Positions 34,576 to 43,900 of a DNA stretch of 64,000 nt are shown piece by piece (within the stretch, counting starts at the first letter, position 1; every line of letters begins with the position of its first letter). The DNA is from Fluviicola sp. (GTDB lineage: Bacteria > Bacteroidota > Bacteroidia > Flavobacteriales_D > Crocinitomicaceae), in the NCBI GenBank assembly GCA_002734065.2, contig NVXU02000058.1:1-64000 (forward strand). Direction: 5' to 3'. A program made the translations under genes and the position numbers. The notes beneath the pieces were generated by a model, which did not search any database, had not been told where the DNA came from, and was given only the letters and a program-made list of their open reading frames with translations.

Positions 34576-35797
34576 AAAGTTAAGAATTTTAGGAGTGAAA
34601 AACGAAAATTTAACCATCAAAAAAAAGCAAAGCAAAGAATCAATACTAGTTATCGTTTCTCGATTTCCCTATCCCTTAGATAAAGGTGATAAGTTGAGAG
34701 CATACCATCAAATCAGAGAATTGAGCCAACATTTTGACGTCACTATTGTTGCATTAACGGATAAACGAATTTCTCCGAATCAAAAAAAAGCCGTTGAAGG
34801 CATTTGCGAAAAACTCATCGTTTGTCATCTTACGCTATTTTCAAAAGCGTGGAATATGTTCTTGCGATTTTTAAAAAAAGAACCTCTGCAAGTCGGCTAC
34901 TTTTATAGTTCAAGAGCGAAGAGAACAATTAATCAACTCATTAAACACAATGAGTTCGCGCATATTTACTGCCAATTAATTCGCACAGCAGAATACGCAA
35001 AAGACGTGCATCACATTCCAAAAACGATTGATTACATGGATGCGCTTAGTACTGGAATTCAACGGCAAATAAAATTGCAAGCCTTTTACAAAAGATGGAT
35101 TTACAAATTAGAATCTGAACGACTTGTCAAGTATGAACAAAGTATTTTTGACTATTTTGAGAACAAGACGATTATTAGCGAACAGGACAAGCAACTAATT
35201 CACCATCCTGAAAAAGAGAAAATTATTTGTGTGCCTAATGGTATCGACGGAAGCTTTTTCGAGCAAATTACATTTCACAAAGAATTTGATTTCGTTTTTG
35301 TGGGCAACATGAGCTATCCTCCTAATGTTGAGGCAGTTCATTTTATTGCAGAAGAAATAATGCCTGCTTATACAAATTCAACCTTGTTAATTTCTGGTGC
35401 ATCCCCCTCTTCTTCCGTCCGTTCTCTTGCAGAAAGTAACCCAAACATAACATTAACCGGTTGGGTTGACGATATTCGAACATCCTACGCCAAAGGCAAA
35501 ATTTTTCTTGCCCCCATGATGATAGGAACTGGAATGCAGAATAAGTTGTTGGAAGCAATGGCATTAGAAGTTTCTTGTGTCACAACCTCTCTTGCGAATA
35601 ATGCCATCAAAGCAACGCACAAAAAAGAAATCATGGTTGGCGAAAATGCAAAAGAATTAATTGCTTGCATTCGCACTTTACAAGAAGATGCGGATTTTTC
35701 TAAAAAATTGGGAGCAGAAGGTTCTGCATTTGTAAAGCAACATTATTCTTGGAAAAAGTCAACGGGGAAATTAATCGAGTTAATTGACCGAAGATGA
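34565..35797 (+). CDS. glycosyltransferase, GT4 type (TIGR03087-like)
   Basis: 410 aa from the ATG at 34565; the frame opens at GTG 34541. The conserved start is ILVIVSRFPYPLDKGDKLRAYHQI, like the PEP-CTERM/EpsH1-associated sugar transferases (TIGR03087). The C-terminal domain has NMSYPPNVEAVHF, GTGMQNKLLEAMALE and the donor-site Glu. The first 20-30 residues (MSDEKLRILGVKNENLTIKKKQ) come from the repeat array and a linker and are not conserved, so the start is uncertain. It probably adds a second sugar after the upstream enzyme. The 3' end overlaps the DUF2490 gene by 18 bases. Confidence 0.88.
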   Translation: MSDEKLRILGVKNENLTIKKKQSKESILVIVSRFPYPLDKGDKLRAYHQIRELSQHFDVTIVALTDKRISPNQKKAVEGICEKLIVCHLTLFSKAWNMFLRFLKKEPLQVGYFYSSRAKRTINQLIKHNEFAHIYCQLIRTAEYAKDVHHIPKTIDYMDALSTGIQRQIKLQAFYKRWIYKLESERLVKYEQSIFDYFENKTIISEQDKQLIHHPEKEKIICVPNGIDGSFFEQITFHKEFDFVFVGNMSYPPNVEAVHFIAEEIMPAYTNSTLLISGASPSSSVRSLAESNPNITLTGWVDDIRTSYAKGKIFLAPMMIGTGMQNKLLEAMALEVSCVTTSLANNAIKATHKKEIMVGENAKELIACIRTLQEDADFSKKLGAEGSAFVKQHYSWKKSTGKLIELIDRR

Positions 35798-36460
35798 ATT
35801 CTTTTTCTGCTTCTTCTTAGCATTTATTGACCAAGTAAGAGCAACACCAATAATGTGAGACCTTTCTGGAGCTTTTATGTTGATATCAGATTGCAATCTA
35901 TAAAAAGTAGTCAATTTCAAAGGTTTTGCCAATCTCCAATCCAACCCAGCGGTGAAACGAGTAGTTCTAAATTCATTTCTGCCATTAAAACGAAAGTAAA
36001 TTTCATAAGCAACATAGGGGTCAACGAGCTTAGAAGCGTTGTATTCCAAGCCAATTTTATTTCTAACGATTGAAGCTCTTTTGTTTGAGTTTAACACCTC
36101 CGTATCTTGAAGTCTTAATCGATAAATAAACGCGAGCGGCATCCCTTTCTTCGATAACCTTACATTTGCGTCCAATGCAATTCTTGCTCTATTTTTTTTA
36201 TTAGGTCGAGATGAATAACGCGCAGTAGCTTTAAATGAAAGGAATTTATTTGCTTTAATTTTCAATCCTAAATCACTATTAATAGCGTTTAAACTTGAAA
36301 CTGTGTCATTAAACCGAAACTGTTGCTCAAATGTTATTTTTGCTCGTTTAGACAGCTTTACTTTTACACCTGCACCTGTCCACAACTCTGTATCTGTTGG
36401 TTTTTGTGAGAATGAAAAATGACTGAGGGCTAGTAAAAATATACTGATAATTAATTTCAT
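35780..36460 (-). CDS. DUF2490 domain outer-membrane-like protein
   Basis: 226 aa with a signal peptide (1-18, ending SFS). The mature part matches the DUF2490 pattern: DTELWTGAGVKVKLSKRAKITFEQQFRFND, alternating hydrophobic strands and YSSRPNKKNRARIALD. It should form a small beta barrel in the outer membrane. No function is known for the family. The C-terminus (KKKQKKNSSSVN) is Lys-rich and overlaps the glycosyltransferase gene tail to tail by 18 bases. Confidence 0.87.
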   Translation of the reverse strand: MKLIISIFLLALSHFSFSQKPTDTELWTGAGVKVKLSKRAKITFEQQFRFNDTVSSLNAINSDLGLKIKANKFLSFKATARYSSRPNKKNRARIALDANVRLSKKGMPLAFIYRLRLQDTEVLNSNKRASIVRNKIGLEYNASKLVDPYVAYEIYFRFNGRNEFRTTRFTAGLDWRLAKPLKLTTFYRLQSDINIKAPERSHIIGVALTWSINAKKKQKKNSSSVN

Positions 36461-36641
36461 GTTTTTAGATTTAATTCTCTGTTTTGTCTATTAGTAGAAT
36501 GATAGAGATGTTAATTTAATTCAAAGCTAGAACATCAAAGGTTCTCTCACAAAAAAAGTATGTTATTTTAATGTTAAGGTTATTTTTGTGCCTAGCCTAG
36601 ATTAAAATCACCTTAACACCACTGTTTAAATTAAAATTTAT

Positions 36642-36649
36642 TATCTTTG
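36642..36649 (+). promoter_or_regulatory. -7 promoter box of the rpsF operon
   Basis: TATCTTTG is an exact TAnnTTTG match, 58 bases before the rpsF start. The leader between has no Shine-Dalgarno-like sequence. Confidence 0.6.
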
Positions 36650-36706
36650 CGCTCCTGTTTAATAAGAAACAGGAAACTATTTTATTAATAAACAAAATTC
36701 AATTTT

Positions 36707-37063
36707 ATGAATTCGTACGAAACTGTTTTCATTTTAACTCCCGTTTTGTCTGAAGAACAGGCAAAGGAAGCAGTGCAGAAATTCGAGAGCCAAATTGGCT
36801 CATTGGGTGGAAAAGTTAAGCACTCCGAGAGTTGGGGACTACGCAAATTGGCGTACCCTATCCAAAAAAAATCCACAGGATTTTATTTTCTAACAGAATT
36901 TGAAGCACCAGGTGAAGCAATTGCTGAACTCGAAGTTGCCTTCAAAAGAGATGAACGTGTGATGCGTTTCTTGACTGTGAGAATGGAAGCTGATCATTTA
37001 GCGTATGCTGAATCGAGAAGAAAAAGATTAGGAGCAAAAAAAGCAGTACCTGCTGAAGCTTAA
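36707..37063 (+). CDS. rpsF: 30S ribosomal protein bS6
   Basis: 118 aa. The typical start [18 protein letters not shown] and the motif [23 protein letters not shown] are bS6 signatures, and the C-terminus is AERRKR-like ([16 protein letters not shown]). It binds 16S rRNA with bS18 in the platform. It heads the rpsF-rpsR-rplI operon. In Flavobacterium johnsoniae bS6, bS18 and bS21 occlude the anti-Shine-Dalgarno end of 16S rRNA, which fits the absence of SD sequences here. Confidence 0.98.
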   Translation: MNSYETVFILTPVLSEEQAKEAVQKFESQIGSLGGKVKHSESWGLRKLAYPIQKKSTGFYFLTEFEAPGEAIAELEVAFKRDERVMRFLTVRMEADHLAYAESRRKRLGAKKAVPAEA

Positions 37064-37089
37064 TTATTAACACTTAAAAAAGAGAACAA

Positions 37090-37353
37090 ATGGCTCAAAA
37101 TGACATCAGATATTTGACTCCGATTAACATCGAAATCAAAAAAGACAAATACTGTCGCTTTAAGAAAAGCAAAATTAAATTTATCGACTATAAGGACCCA
37201 GATTTCTTATTGAAGTTGATAAACGAACAAGGGAAAATATTACCAAGACGTCTTACTGGAACTTCTGCGAAGTACCAAAGAAGAGTGAACAAAGCAATCA
37301 AACGTGCGCGCCACATTGCTGTTCTTCCTTACGTTGCGGATATGATGAAATAA
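37090..37353 (+). CDS. rpsR: 30S ribosomal protein bS18
   Basis: 87 aa. The bS18 core is clear: [51 protein letters not shown]. It partners with bS6 in the 30S platform. It follows rpsF by 26 bases with no ssb or priB between them, as is usual in this phylum. Confidence 0.98.
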   Translation: MAQNDIRYLTPINIEIKKDKYCRFKKSKIKFIDYKDPDFLLKLINEQGKILPRRLTGTSAKYQRRVNKAIKRARHIAVLPYVADMMK

Positions 37354-37382
37354 TTGATTATAAACAGGATAATAATTATCAA

Positions 37383-37829
37383 ATGGAAGTAATTTTAAAG
37401 AAGAACGTTGACAATTTAGGATACGTGAACGAAATGGTTACAGTAAAACCTGGTTATGGTCGTAACTTTTTAATCCCACAGGGATATGCAATTTTAGCAA
37501 CTGCATCTGCAAAGAAAGCACACGCTGAAATCATGAAACAAAAATCTCACAAAGATTCTAAAATCTTGGCGGAAGCACAAGAATTAGGAACGAAGCTGGA
37601 AGGAACATCTGTTAAGATTGTTACCAAAGCTGGTGAAAAAGGAAAGATTTTTGGTTCTGTAAACACTATTCAATTATCTGAAGCTCTAAAAGCGGAAGGA
37701 ATTGAAATCGATAGAAAATCATTAAAAATCAAAGAAGAACCAATCCGCGAAGTTGGATCATACGAAGCAACTGCTAACCTTCACAAAGAAGTGAAAGCAA
37801 CGTTTAGCTTCGAGGTTGTTGGTGAATAA
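37383..37829 (+). CDS. rplI: 50S ribosomal protein bL9
   Basis: 148 aa. The N-terminal domain MEVILKKNVDNLGYVNEMVTVKPGYGRNFLIPQGYA is diagnostic, followed by the connecting helix and the C-terminal domain (GKIFGSVNTIQLSEAL). It binds 23S rRNA near L1 and spans between ribosomes. It is the last gene of the operon and is followed by a terminator. Confidence 0.98.
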   Translation: MEVILKKNVDNLGYVNEMVTVKPGYGRNFLIPQGYAILATASAKKAHAEIMKQKSHKDSKILAEAQELGTKLEGTSVKIVTKAGEKGKIFGSVNTIQLSEALKAEGIEIDRKSLKIKEEPIREVGSYEATANLHKEVKATFSFEVVGE

Positions 37830-37846
37830 TTTTCGATAACACTTTA

Positions 37847-37881
37847 AAAGCCTGGTTGAGTGATTCAATCAGGCTTTTTTT
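37847..37881 (+). terminator. Rho-independent terminator of the rpsF operon
   Basis: AAAGCCTGGTTGA and TCAATCAGGCTTT pair over 13 bases (one G-T) around a 5-base loop, with a T run after. Confidence 0.9.
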
Positions 37882-38181
37882 GTTGTATGATGACTCTTAT
37901 ATACGCTTCTAAACATCTCTATCCACTTTTTTTCATTGATAAAAAAAGTTCGCAAAAAAATCTAGCGCTGCATTTTCTTCATTTCTTTCCACTCTTGAAA
38001 AGCGATACTTTTGATGATACTTCCACAAAGCTCCAGTCTTTCAAAAGTATTAGCGCTATTCAATTCACTGCATTCACTCTTAAAATGAGGCGCAGAACCT
38101 CGCTTCGAAACACAATGTTACCTATTTAAACATTCGATTTTTTTTATCGTTAAATCAAAATGCAATTCTCATATTTGTAAA
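37882..38181. other. 300-base non-coding gap before the ABC uptake cassette
   Basis: No gene is supported. An 89-codon frame (37860-38129) starts inside the terminator, has no conserved features and is rejected. The stretch TTTTTTTCATTGATAAAAAA at about 37927-37946 can form a weak hairpin, and the following AAGTTCGCAAAAAAATCTA resembles a sequence I recall as repeated in other Bacteroidota genomes. No B12 box (cobalamin riboswitch) is visible. TCATATTTG at about 38169-38177 is a near match to a -7 box but lies too close to the start. Confidence 0.4.
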
Positions 38182-39249
38182 ATGTCAAAATTATTGGTCC
38201 TTTTCTTAATCGTTGCAACTTTATTTTCTTGTAAGAGAACTGAAAAACCTTGCTGCGCTATTGACGTGCCTTTTGAAGAACCGTTACTCATTGATTATGC
38301 TTCCAATTTTGAGTTGATAAAAACAAACGTCGGTTATTCTCTTGAAATTCTCAATCCGGAGAATGGAGAAATCGAAAAAACGTACTCATTAAAATCGAAT
38401 ACAGAATACAAAATCATTAGTTTGAGCGCAACCTTAAACGGTATGATTTCCATTCTCAATGAACAAAACAAATTGATAGGAATAGGCAAGGAACATTTTA
38501 TTTACGATACACTTATTTTAGACAACCTCCAAAAAGAGTACACGCAACCATTTGGAGATGAGACAAATATCTCTTTAGAAAAAATCATTGCCAGTAATGC
38601 CAACATTGTTTTCTACAATGGTTTTGGAGATAAATTTCCCAACGAAGATAAATTGGCAAAGCTCGGAATTGCTGTCATTCCTATTTATGACTGGCGAGAA
38701 AATCATCCCCTTGGAAAAGCAGAATGGATAAAACTCGTCGGTATAATTACAGGCAAAGAAGAAGAAGCGAAAGCTTATTTCAGTTCTGTAGTAGAAGAAT
38801 ACGACCGAATACTCGCCATTACGGACACCATCAGTCATCAACCCACAACACTTGCCGGTAGCATGTTCGGAGATATATGGTTTGCTCCGGGCGGCGATAG
38901 TTATTTTGCCACTTTATTAAAAGATGCTGGAGCCAATTACATTTATAGTGATACAAAAGGAACAGCAAGTCAGGAGTTCTCTATGGAGCGAATTCTCAAA
39001 GACAATATTGCCACTGACTTTTGGATCAACCCCACGCTTCCAACGAAGTCTAAATTACTGGATGTCAATCCAAAGGCAAAATACCTCAACGCTTTCAATA
39101 ATAATTCTTACTGTTATTCTGCCAAAATGAGCAAATTTTGGGAGCAAAGTGCAGCGATGCCTCATCTTGTGTTGAGAGATTTAGTGCAAATTTTCCATCC
39201 GGAAATAGAATTCGACGAAGAATTGTACTTTTATCAAAAAGTAGATTAA
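38182..39249 (+). CDS. ABC transporter substrate-binding lipoprotein (BtuF/FecB type)
   Basis: 355 aa. The signal (1-17) ends in the lipobox LFSC. The mature protein has the helical-backbone two-lobe pattern of cobalamin or ferric-siderophore binding proteins: SLEKIIASNANIVFYNGFGD, then IPIYDWRENHPLGKAEWIKLVGIITGKEEEA. The F-V-G-S motifs of BtuF are not obvious, so B12 and iron chelate are both possible. It is the first gene of a three-gene uptake cassette; the permease starts five bases after its stop. Confidence 0.88.
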   Translation: MSKLLVLFLIVATLFSCKRTEKPCCAIDVPFEEPLLIDYASNFELIKTNVGYSLEILNPENGEIEKTYSLKSNTEYKIISLSATLNGMISILNEQNKLIGIGKEHFIYDTLILDNLQKEYTQPFGDETNISLEKIIASNANIVFYNGFGDKFPNEDKLAKLGIAVIPIYDWRENHPLGKAEWIKLVGIITGKEEEAKAYFSSVVEEYDRILAITDTISHQPTTLAGSMFGDIWFAPGGDSYFATLLKDAGANYIYSDTKGTASQEFSMERILKDNIATDFWINPTLPTKSKLLDVNPKAKYLNAFNNNSYCYSAKMSKFWEQSAAMPHLVLRDLVQIFHPEIEFDEELYFYQKVD

Positions 39250-39254
39250 AATTA

Positions 39255-40253
39255 GTGGGTATCACAAAGAAAAATAGCACCATTTTAATTGCATTGCTAA
39301 TTTGCATTCCTGTCTTCGCACTGATTCATCTTTCTGTCGGGCAAATTGACATTTCCTTCCAAGAAATTTGGCGAGCTCTAACCAATTATGACGAACATTT
39401 TGTCAACGAAATAATCGTGTCAGAGATTCGAATCCCCAGGCTATCAATGGCCTTATTGGCAGGAGCAAGTCTTTCAGTTGTCGGATTATTGATGCAAACA
39501 CTCTTCAATAATCCACTAGCTGGACCTTATGTTTTGGGTATCAATTCAGGGTCGAGTTTATTCGTTGCTCTTAGCATAATGACAGGTGTTCCTTTCTTTG
39601 CCTCAGACTTTGGAATCATTGCCAACGCCTTGGTTGGTGCTTTTCTTTTTGGGCTAATCATCCTCTTTTTTTCTCGCTTAGTCAGAACGCAAGTTGCACT
39701 ACTTTTGATCGGCTTGATGCTCGGTGCTTTCATCAGTGCCTTTGTTTCGTTTTTGCAATCAGCCAGTGATGCACAAGAATTAAAAGTTTTTACACTTTGG
39801 GCATTGGGATCTTTGCAGAAAGTGGAGTCTGCGCAACTTCCAATCATCATTTTAGTAAGTTTTATTGGTATGGCAGGTGCTTTTCTCATCATAAAACCTT
39901 TGAATATTCTCGTTCTTGGAGAAAATGAAGCAAAATTATTAGGTGTCAACATCAAAAGAGTTCGGTTGATTATCATCAGCATTACGGCAATTCTCACAGG
40001 CATAATCACTGCATTTTGTGGTCCGATAGCCTTTGTAGGGTTGGCGGTTCCTAACCTAGTGAGAATTCTATTTAAGACGCAACAACATTTCATTCTAATC
40101 AGTGCAAGCTTGCTAATGGGAGCATTGTTTATTCTTATTTGCGACATCGTCATCCAACTTTTAGAACCTCACTTTTTGCTGCCAATTAACGTGCTCACGT
40201 CAATTATTGGCGCTCCCATGGTCATTCTTTTCATTCTAAAACGGCTTAAATGA
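39255..40253 (+). CDS. FecCD/BtuC-family ABC transporter permease
   Basis: 332 aa from a GTG start at 39255, five bases after the previous stop; the longer frame from 39138 lies inside the binding-protein gene and is not used. Nine to ten transmembrane segments are visible. Family motifs include EIRIPRLSMALLAGASLSVVG, MQTLFNNPLAGPYVLGINSGSSL, GENEAKLLGVNIKRVR and FCGPIAFVGLAVPNLVR. It forms the inner-membrane channel of the uptake system and would pass cobalamin or an iron-siderophore delivered by the binding protein. The end overlaps the ATPase gene by four bases. Confidence 0.93.
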   Translation: MGITKKNSTILIALLICIPVFALIHLSVGQIDISFQEIWRALTNYDEHFVNEIIVSEIRIPRLSMALLAGASLSVVGLLMQTLFNNPLAGPYVLGINSGSSLFVALSIMTGVPFFASDFGIIANALVGAFLFGLIILFFSRLVRTQVALLLIGLMLGAFISAFVSFLQSASDAQELKVFTLWALGSLQKVESAQLPIIILVSFIGMAGAFLIIKPLNILVLGENEAKLLGVNIKRVRLIIISITAILTGIITAFCGPIAFVGLAVPNLVRILFKTQQHFILISASLLMGALFILICDIVIQLLEPHFLLPINVLTSIIGAPMVILFILKRLK

Positions 40254-40957
40254 TACGGACGGAGGACTTAAAAATTGGTTATCATTCTCCCCTACTCCAA
40301 GTTGAGAATTTTACATTGCAGAAAGGAGAATTGTACTTCTTAATTGGGAAGAATGGGTCTGGAAAATCTACTTTTCTAAAAACGATTAGCGGTCAACTCT
40401 CCCCTATTTCAGGACGGGCTTTTCTTAATGAAAAGTTAAGCACTGAGATTCCTTTCAGAGACCTCCCAAAGACGGTGTCCTTCGTTTCCAGTCATTTTCC
40501 AATTGTTGATTTTTTAAAGGTTGAAGATTTTATTGCCTTGGGAAGAAATTCTCACACCTCCTATTTCGGAAAACTACAAGCTTCTGATAGTCAGGTAATT
40601 AATAGCACCATAAAACGTTTGCAAATCTCTCACTTGATTGGAAGGTTCACTTCAGAATTGAGCGACGGAGAAAAACAGTTAGTTGCCATTGCCAAAGCTT
40701 TGGTGCAAGAGACACCTATCATTCTCTTGGACGAACCGACTGCTTTTCTGGACTATTCTAACAAGACATTGGTGCTCGAAACGCTAAAGAGAATCTCTGT
40801 AGAAATGGAAAAATGCATTATTCTTTCTTCGCATGACTTAGATATGAGTTTAGAGATGAATTGTCCTTTTTTGGTTGTTAATTTTCAAGAAAAATCACTG
40901 CAACTTATTGATTCTTCAGTGAGCAAGCAAGATTTATTGAGGATTGCTTTTGAGTAA
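40250..40957 (+). CDS. ABC transporter ATP-binding protein (BtuD/FecE type)
   Basis: 235 aa. Walker A is GKNGSGKST, the signature is LSDGE and Walker B is IILLDEPTAFLD, followed by SSHDLDMS with the switch His. The sequence is slightly shorter than typical BtuD (about 250 aa). It drives the FecCD-type permease encoded just upstream (ATGA overlap). The gene ends two bases before the converging T9SS gene. Confidence 0.95.
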   Translation: MIRTEDLKIGYHSPLLQVENFTLQKGELYFLIGKNGSGKSTFLKTISGQLSPISGRAFLNEKLSTEIPFRDLPKTVSFVSSHFPIVDFLKVEDFIALGRNSHTSYFGKLQASDSQVINSTIKRLQISHLIGRFTSELSDGEKQLVAIAKALVQETPIILLDEPTAFLDYSNKTLVLETLKRISVEMEKCIILSSHDLDMSLEMNCPFLVVNFQEKSLQLIDSSVSKQDLLRIAFE

Positions 40958-40958
40958 G

Positions 40959-43900
40959 TTATCTGATCAAAGTCAAATAGCCTTCTGTTTTTTCTTCTGG
41001 AATATCTCTATAATTCTTATGAAAAACATAAAAATAGACACCTTCACTTAATTCCAAGCCATTAAACAAGTTGTTGTAGCCGTTTTCTTCATAGACAACA
41101 TTACCCCAACGATTAATTATCACTAAGCGGTTATTTGGAAAAAGTGGAGCTTCATCAATGATAAAGAAGTCATTCACTCCGTCTCCATTGACAGTAATTA
41201 CATTTGGCAATGAATTGTTGCAATTTACTACATTGACAAAAAACGTATCAACCATTGTGCATCCTTGTGGACTTGTTGCCGTGATAATTATCTCTTGAGA
41301 ATTATACAGAATAACAGAGTCCAAGATTCCATAACCTGCCCAATCGTATAAAATAGAGTCCAATTCATTGATAATACTGATAAATTCTCCTGCACACATC
41401 GTTGTATCATCTGGAAAAGAGAATGTTGGAAACCTATTAAAGTCAATAAAAATAGAATCCGAATAAACGCAACCTGCATCGCTAAAAAGTTCCAAAGAAT
41501 ACCAACCATCGGTAGAATCAGTAACGGCAATTATCAATTCGTCTAAATCAGAAGTGTTGCCGTTCGGAAATGTCCAACTGATAGAATCTGCATCAGTGGC
41601 CACTCCAAAAGTCACGGTATCATTCTCACAGGTAAGATAGAAATCATCGTAAAGAGAATAATTGATAGAATTAACGGTAACGTAAATACTATCTTGCGTT
41701 GTTGGACAACCATTACTTCCAATTGCTTCAACGAAAATGTAACCGCCAGTAACTACGGAGTTCAAATTCAATGAATCATTAATAACGTTACCGAAATAAC
41801 CCGTCCAAGAGATAGAATCGAAGTTATTGGGCAGAATAATGAGTCCTAAATCATCGTTTCCACAAATTTCGATTGAATCCATAGGCAAAAACAAAGAATC
41901 TGGATAAAGCAGAGTGATTTCTGTATCAATCATGTCAGAAAAGCACTGGTTTGATACGATTAATTCTACTGTATTGGTATTCATAAAATCATAAGCATCC
42001 ACCGTAATTGTTGCAGAATTCCCGAAAGACTGACCGTCTATGAACCATTCAATCGTCTCTCCATTGGTGTTGTTAAAAAGTGTAAGTGTAGAATTAGTGC
42101 ATAGATTGGTATCACCAATAATTGCATAATCAGGAACAGAATCAATGACTTGAATTGTAACAACAGTATAATTATTCTCACACTGAGGCACATCGTTTGC
42201 CACAAGAATTGTTGTGTCATTTGCTAAATTTGTGAATTGAAAAGACGTTCCGGAAGATACAAAGACAGAATCAGTGCTGTACCAAGAGGTTGAGTTTGGA
42301 GAAGTCAAAGTTACATCTCCAACACCGCAAATTAAAGTGTCCGAAATTACTGGCGGAGCAGATTCTTCAATAAAATTAACGAAAACAGTATCAGAAATTG
42401 CAGTACAGCCGTATTGATTGGTTACTGTTACCCAATAATCACCCTCTTCATCGACTTGAATTATTGCCAGACCTTGTTCTCCATTGCTCCAAACATAATC
42501 AATGTTTCCTTGAGGTGCAGAAATCACTACACTCTCTCCAAAGCAGACTGTACTGTCGCTCGCAAGGATTGCAACGGAAAAAGAACCGTCGATAATTTCG
42601 ATGCTGTCTAAGGTTGTTATACCGCATTGCGTTAATTCTGCCACATACCACCCTGGTTGATTGACCGAAAGAATAAGAGCATTGGAAACAATTGGAGAAA
42701 TCCATTGTACACCAACACTATCTTGCACAATGGCATTGATATTTACAAATTCACTACTATCACAAACAACATTTGTCGGTTCAACTGTTAGATAAGGCGT
42801 AGAATATTCTCTGATTTCAACAGGTAAAGACGTTAAAAAACAGCCCTCATTATCTTCCACAATGACAAAATAGAATCCTATTTCATCATCTGTATGATCA
42901 TAGGTCGTTGAGAGTAAGTTCCCCATCGGACCGTTCCAATTGTAGGAAACGTAATTAGAATCAACATACATATAAACCGAGTCGTTGGGACAAACAATGC
43001 CGTTTTGTGGGTTCATATAAACAGTAGGACTTACTTTCTCTAGCAAATTGTATGGAAAACTAAGATAAGTTGAGCATCCTGTTATTGTATCAACAAGAAG
43101 ACCTTGGTAATAGTAAGTTCCTTCAACCGTTGCTTGAATACTATCACCGCTTGGGCTGACCCAATTAATTCCAGGTCCTGACCAACTAAGCCCTGGTATC
43201 GTGTTAGATAAGGTCAGATAAACCGATCCATTCGGGCAGAGCAAATCACCAGAAATAACTGTTGCTCCATTGGGAACTGGATTAACTTCAATGTAAAAAG
43301 AATCAATCACAGTGATTATTGAGGTGTCAACTCCGCAGGCATTATCATAACCATAAGTTCCGACATGGGTGATCGTGTACCATCCGCTTGTCGTCGGGTA
43401 AAAAACAGCATGTAATAGTGTGTCACCATAATAAATATTAATGTTAGGAGAAATAGACCAATATTCCTCTACTACTGAATCACTCGGCATTAAATGAAAG
43501 AGCCCGTTAGGATTCTCCAAAGAATCTAAAATTTCTACTATTACATAGTCATTCTCGCAAATAACAAGAGAATCATTGTAATCAATTTCATCAATCAGCA
43601 CCATGTAAGGAACGATGTCATGCGGCGTTGCGTAATCGTAATTAATGATGAATCTTCCTGCATTACTGCAAACAGAATCAGTGATTGTTACCGTATATTC
43701 GCCAGGAGAGTAGTAAGTATTTGGCAAGGTGTCATTGAACGAAATCGGACTATTCGTAATAGAAATGGTATAACTGGTATCCATTCCTGAGAACCAAGTC
43801 GTAACAGAATCTGGGTAACAGAAGAAATATTCGTAATAAAGAGGACCAGGTTCGTTGATTGCTAAACCGAGGTTATCAGTCATTAAAGGCAAGAAGGGTT

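Noticed and set aside
37860..38129. 89-codon open frame after the ribosomal operon
   Set aside because: It begins inside the rplI terminator, has no signal, domain or codon pattern like the neighbours, and covers a hairpin-like AT stretch.
37882..38181. Cobalamin riboswitch before the ABC cassette
   Set aside because: No B12-box-like sequence or conserved helices could be seen, so the B12 role of the cassette stays open.
39138..39254. Upstream extension of the FecCD permease
   Set aside because: It lies within the binding-protein gene and lacks permease similarity; a GTG at 39255 fits the spacing.
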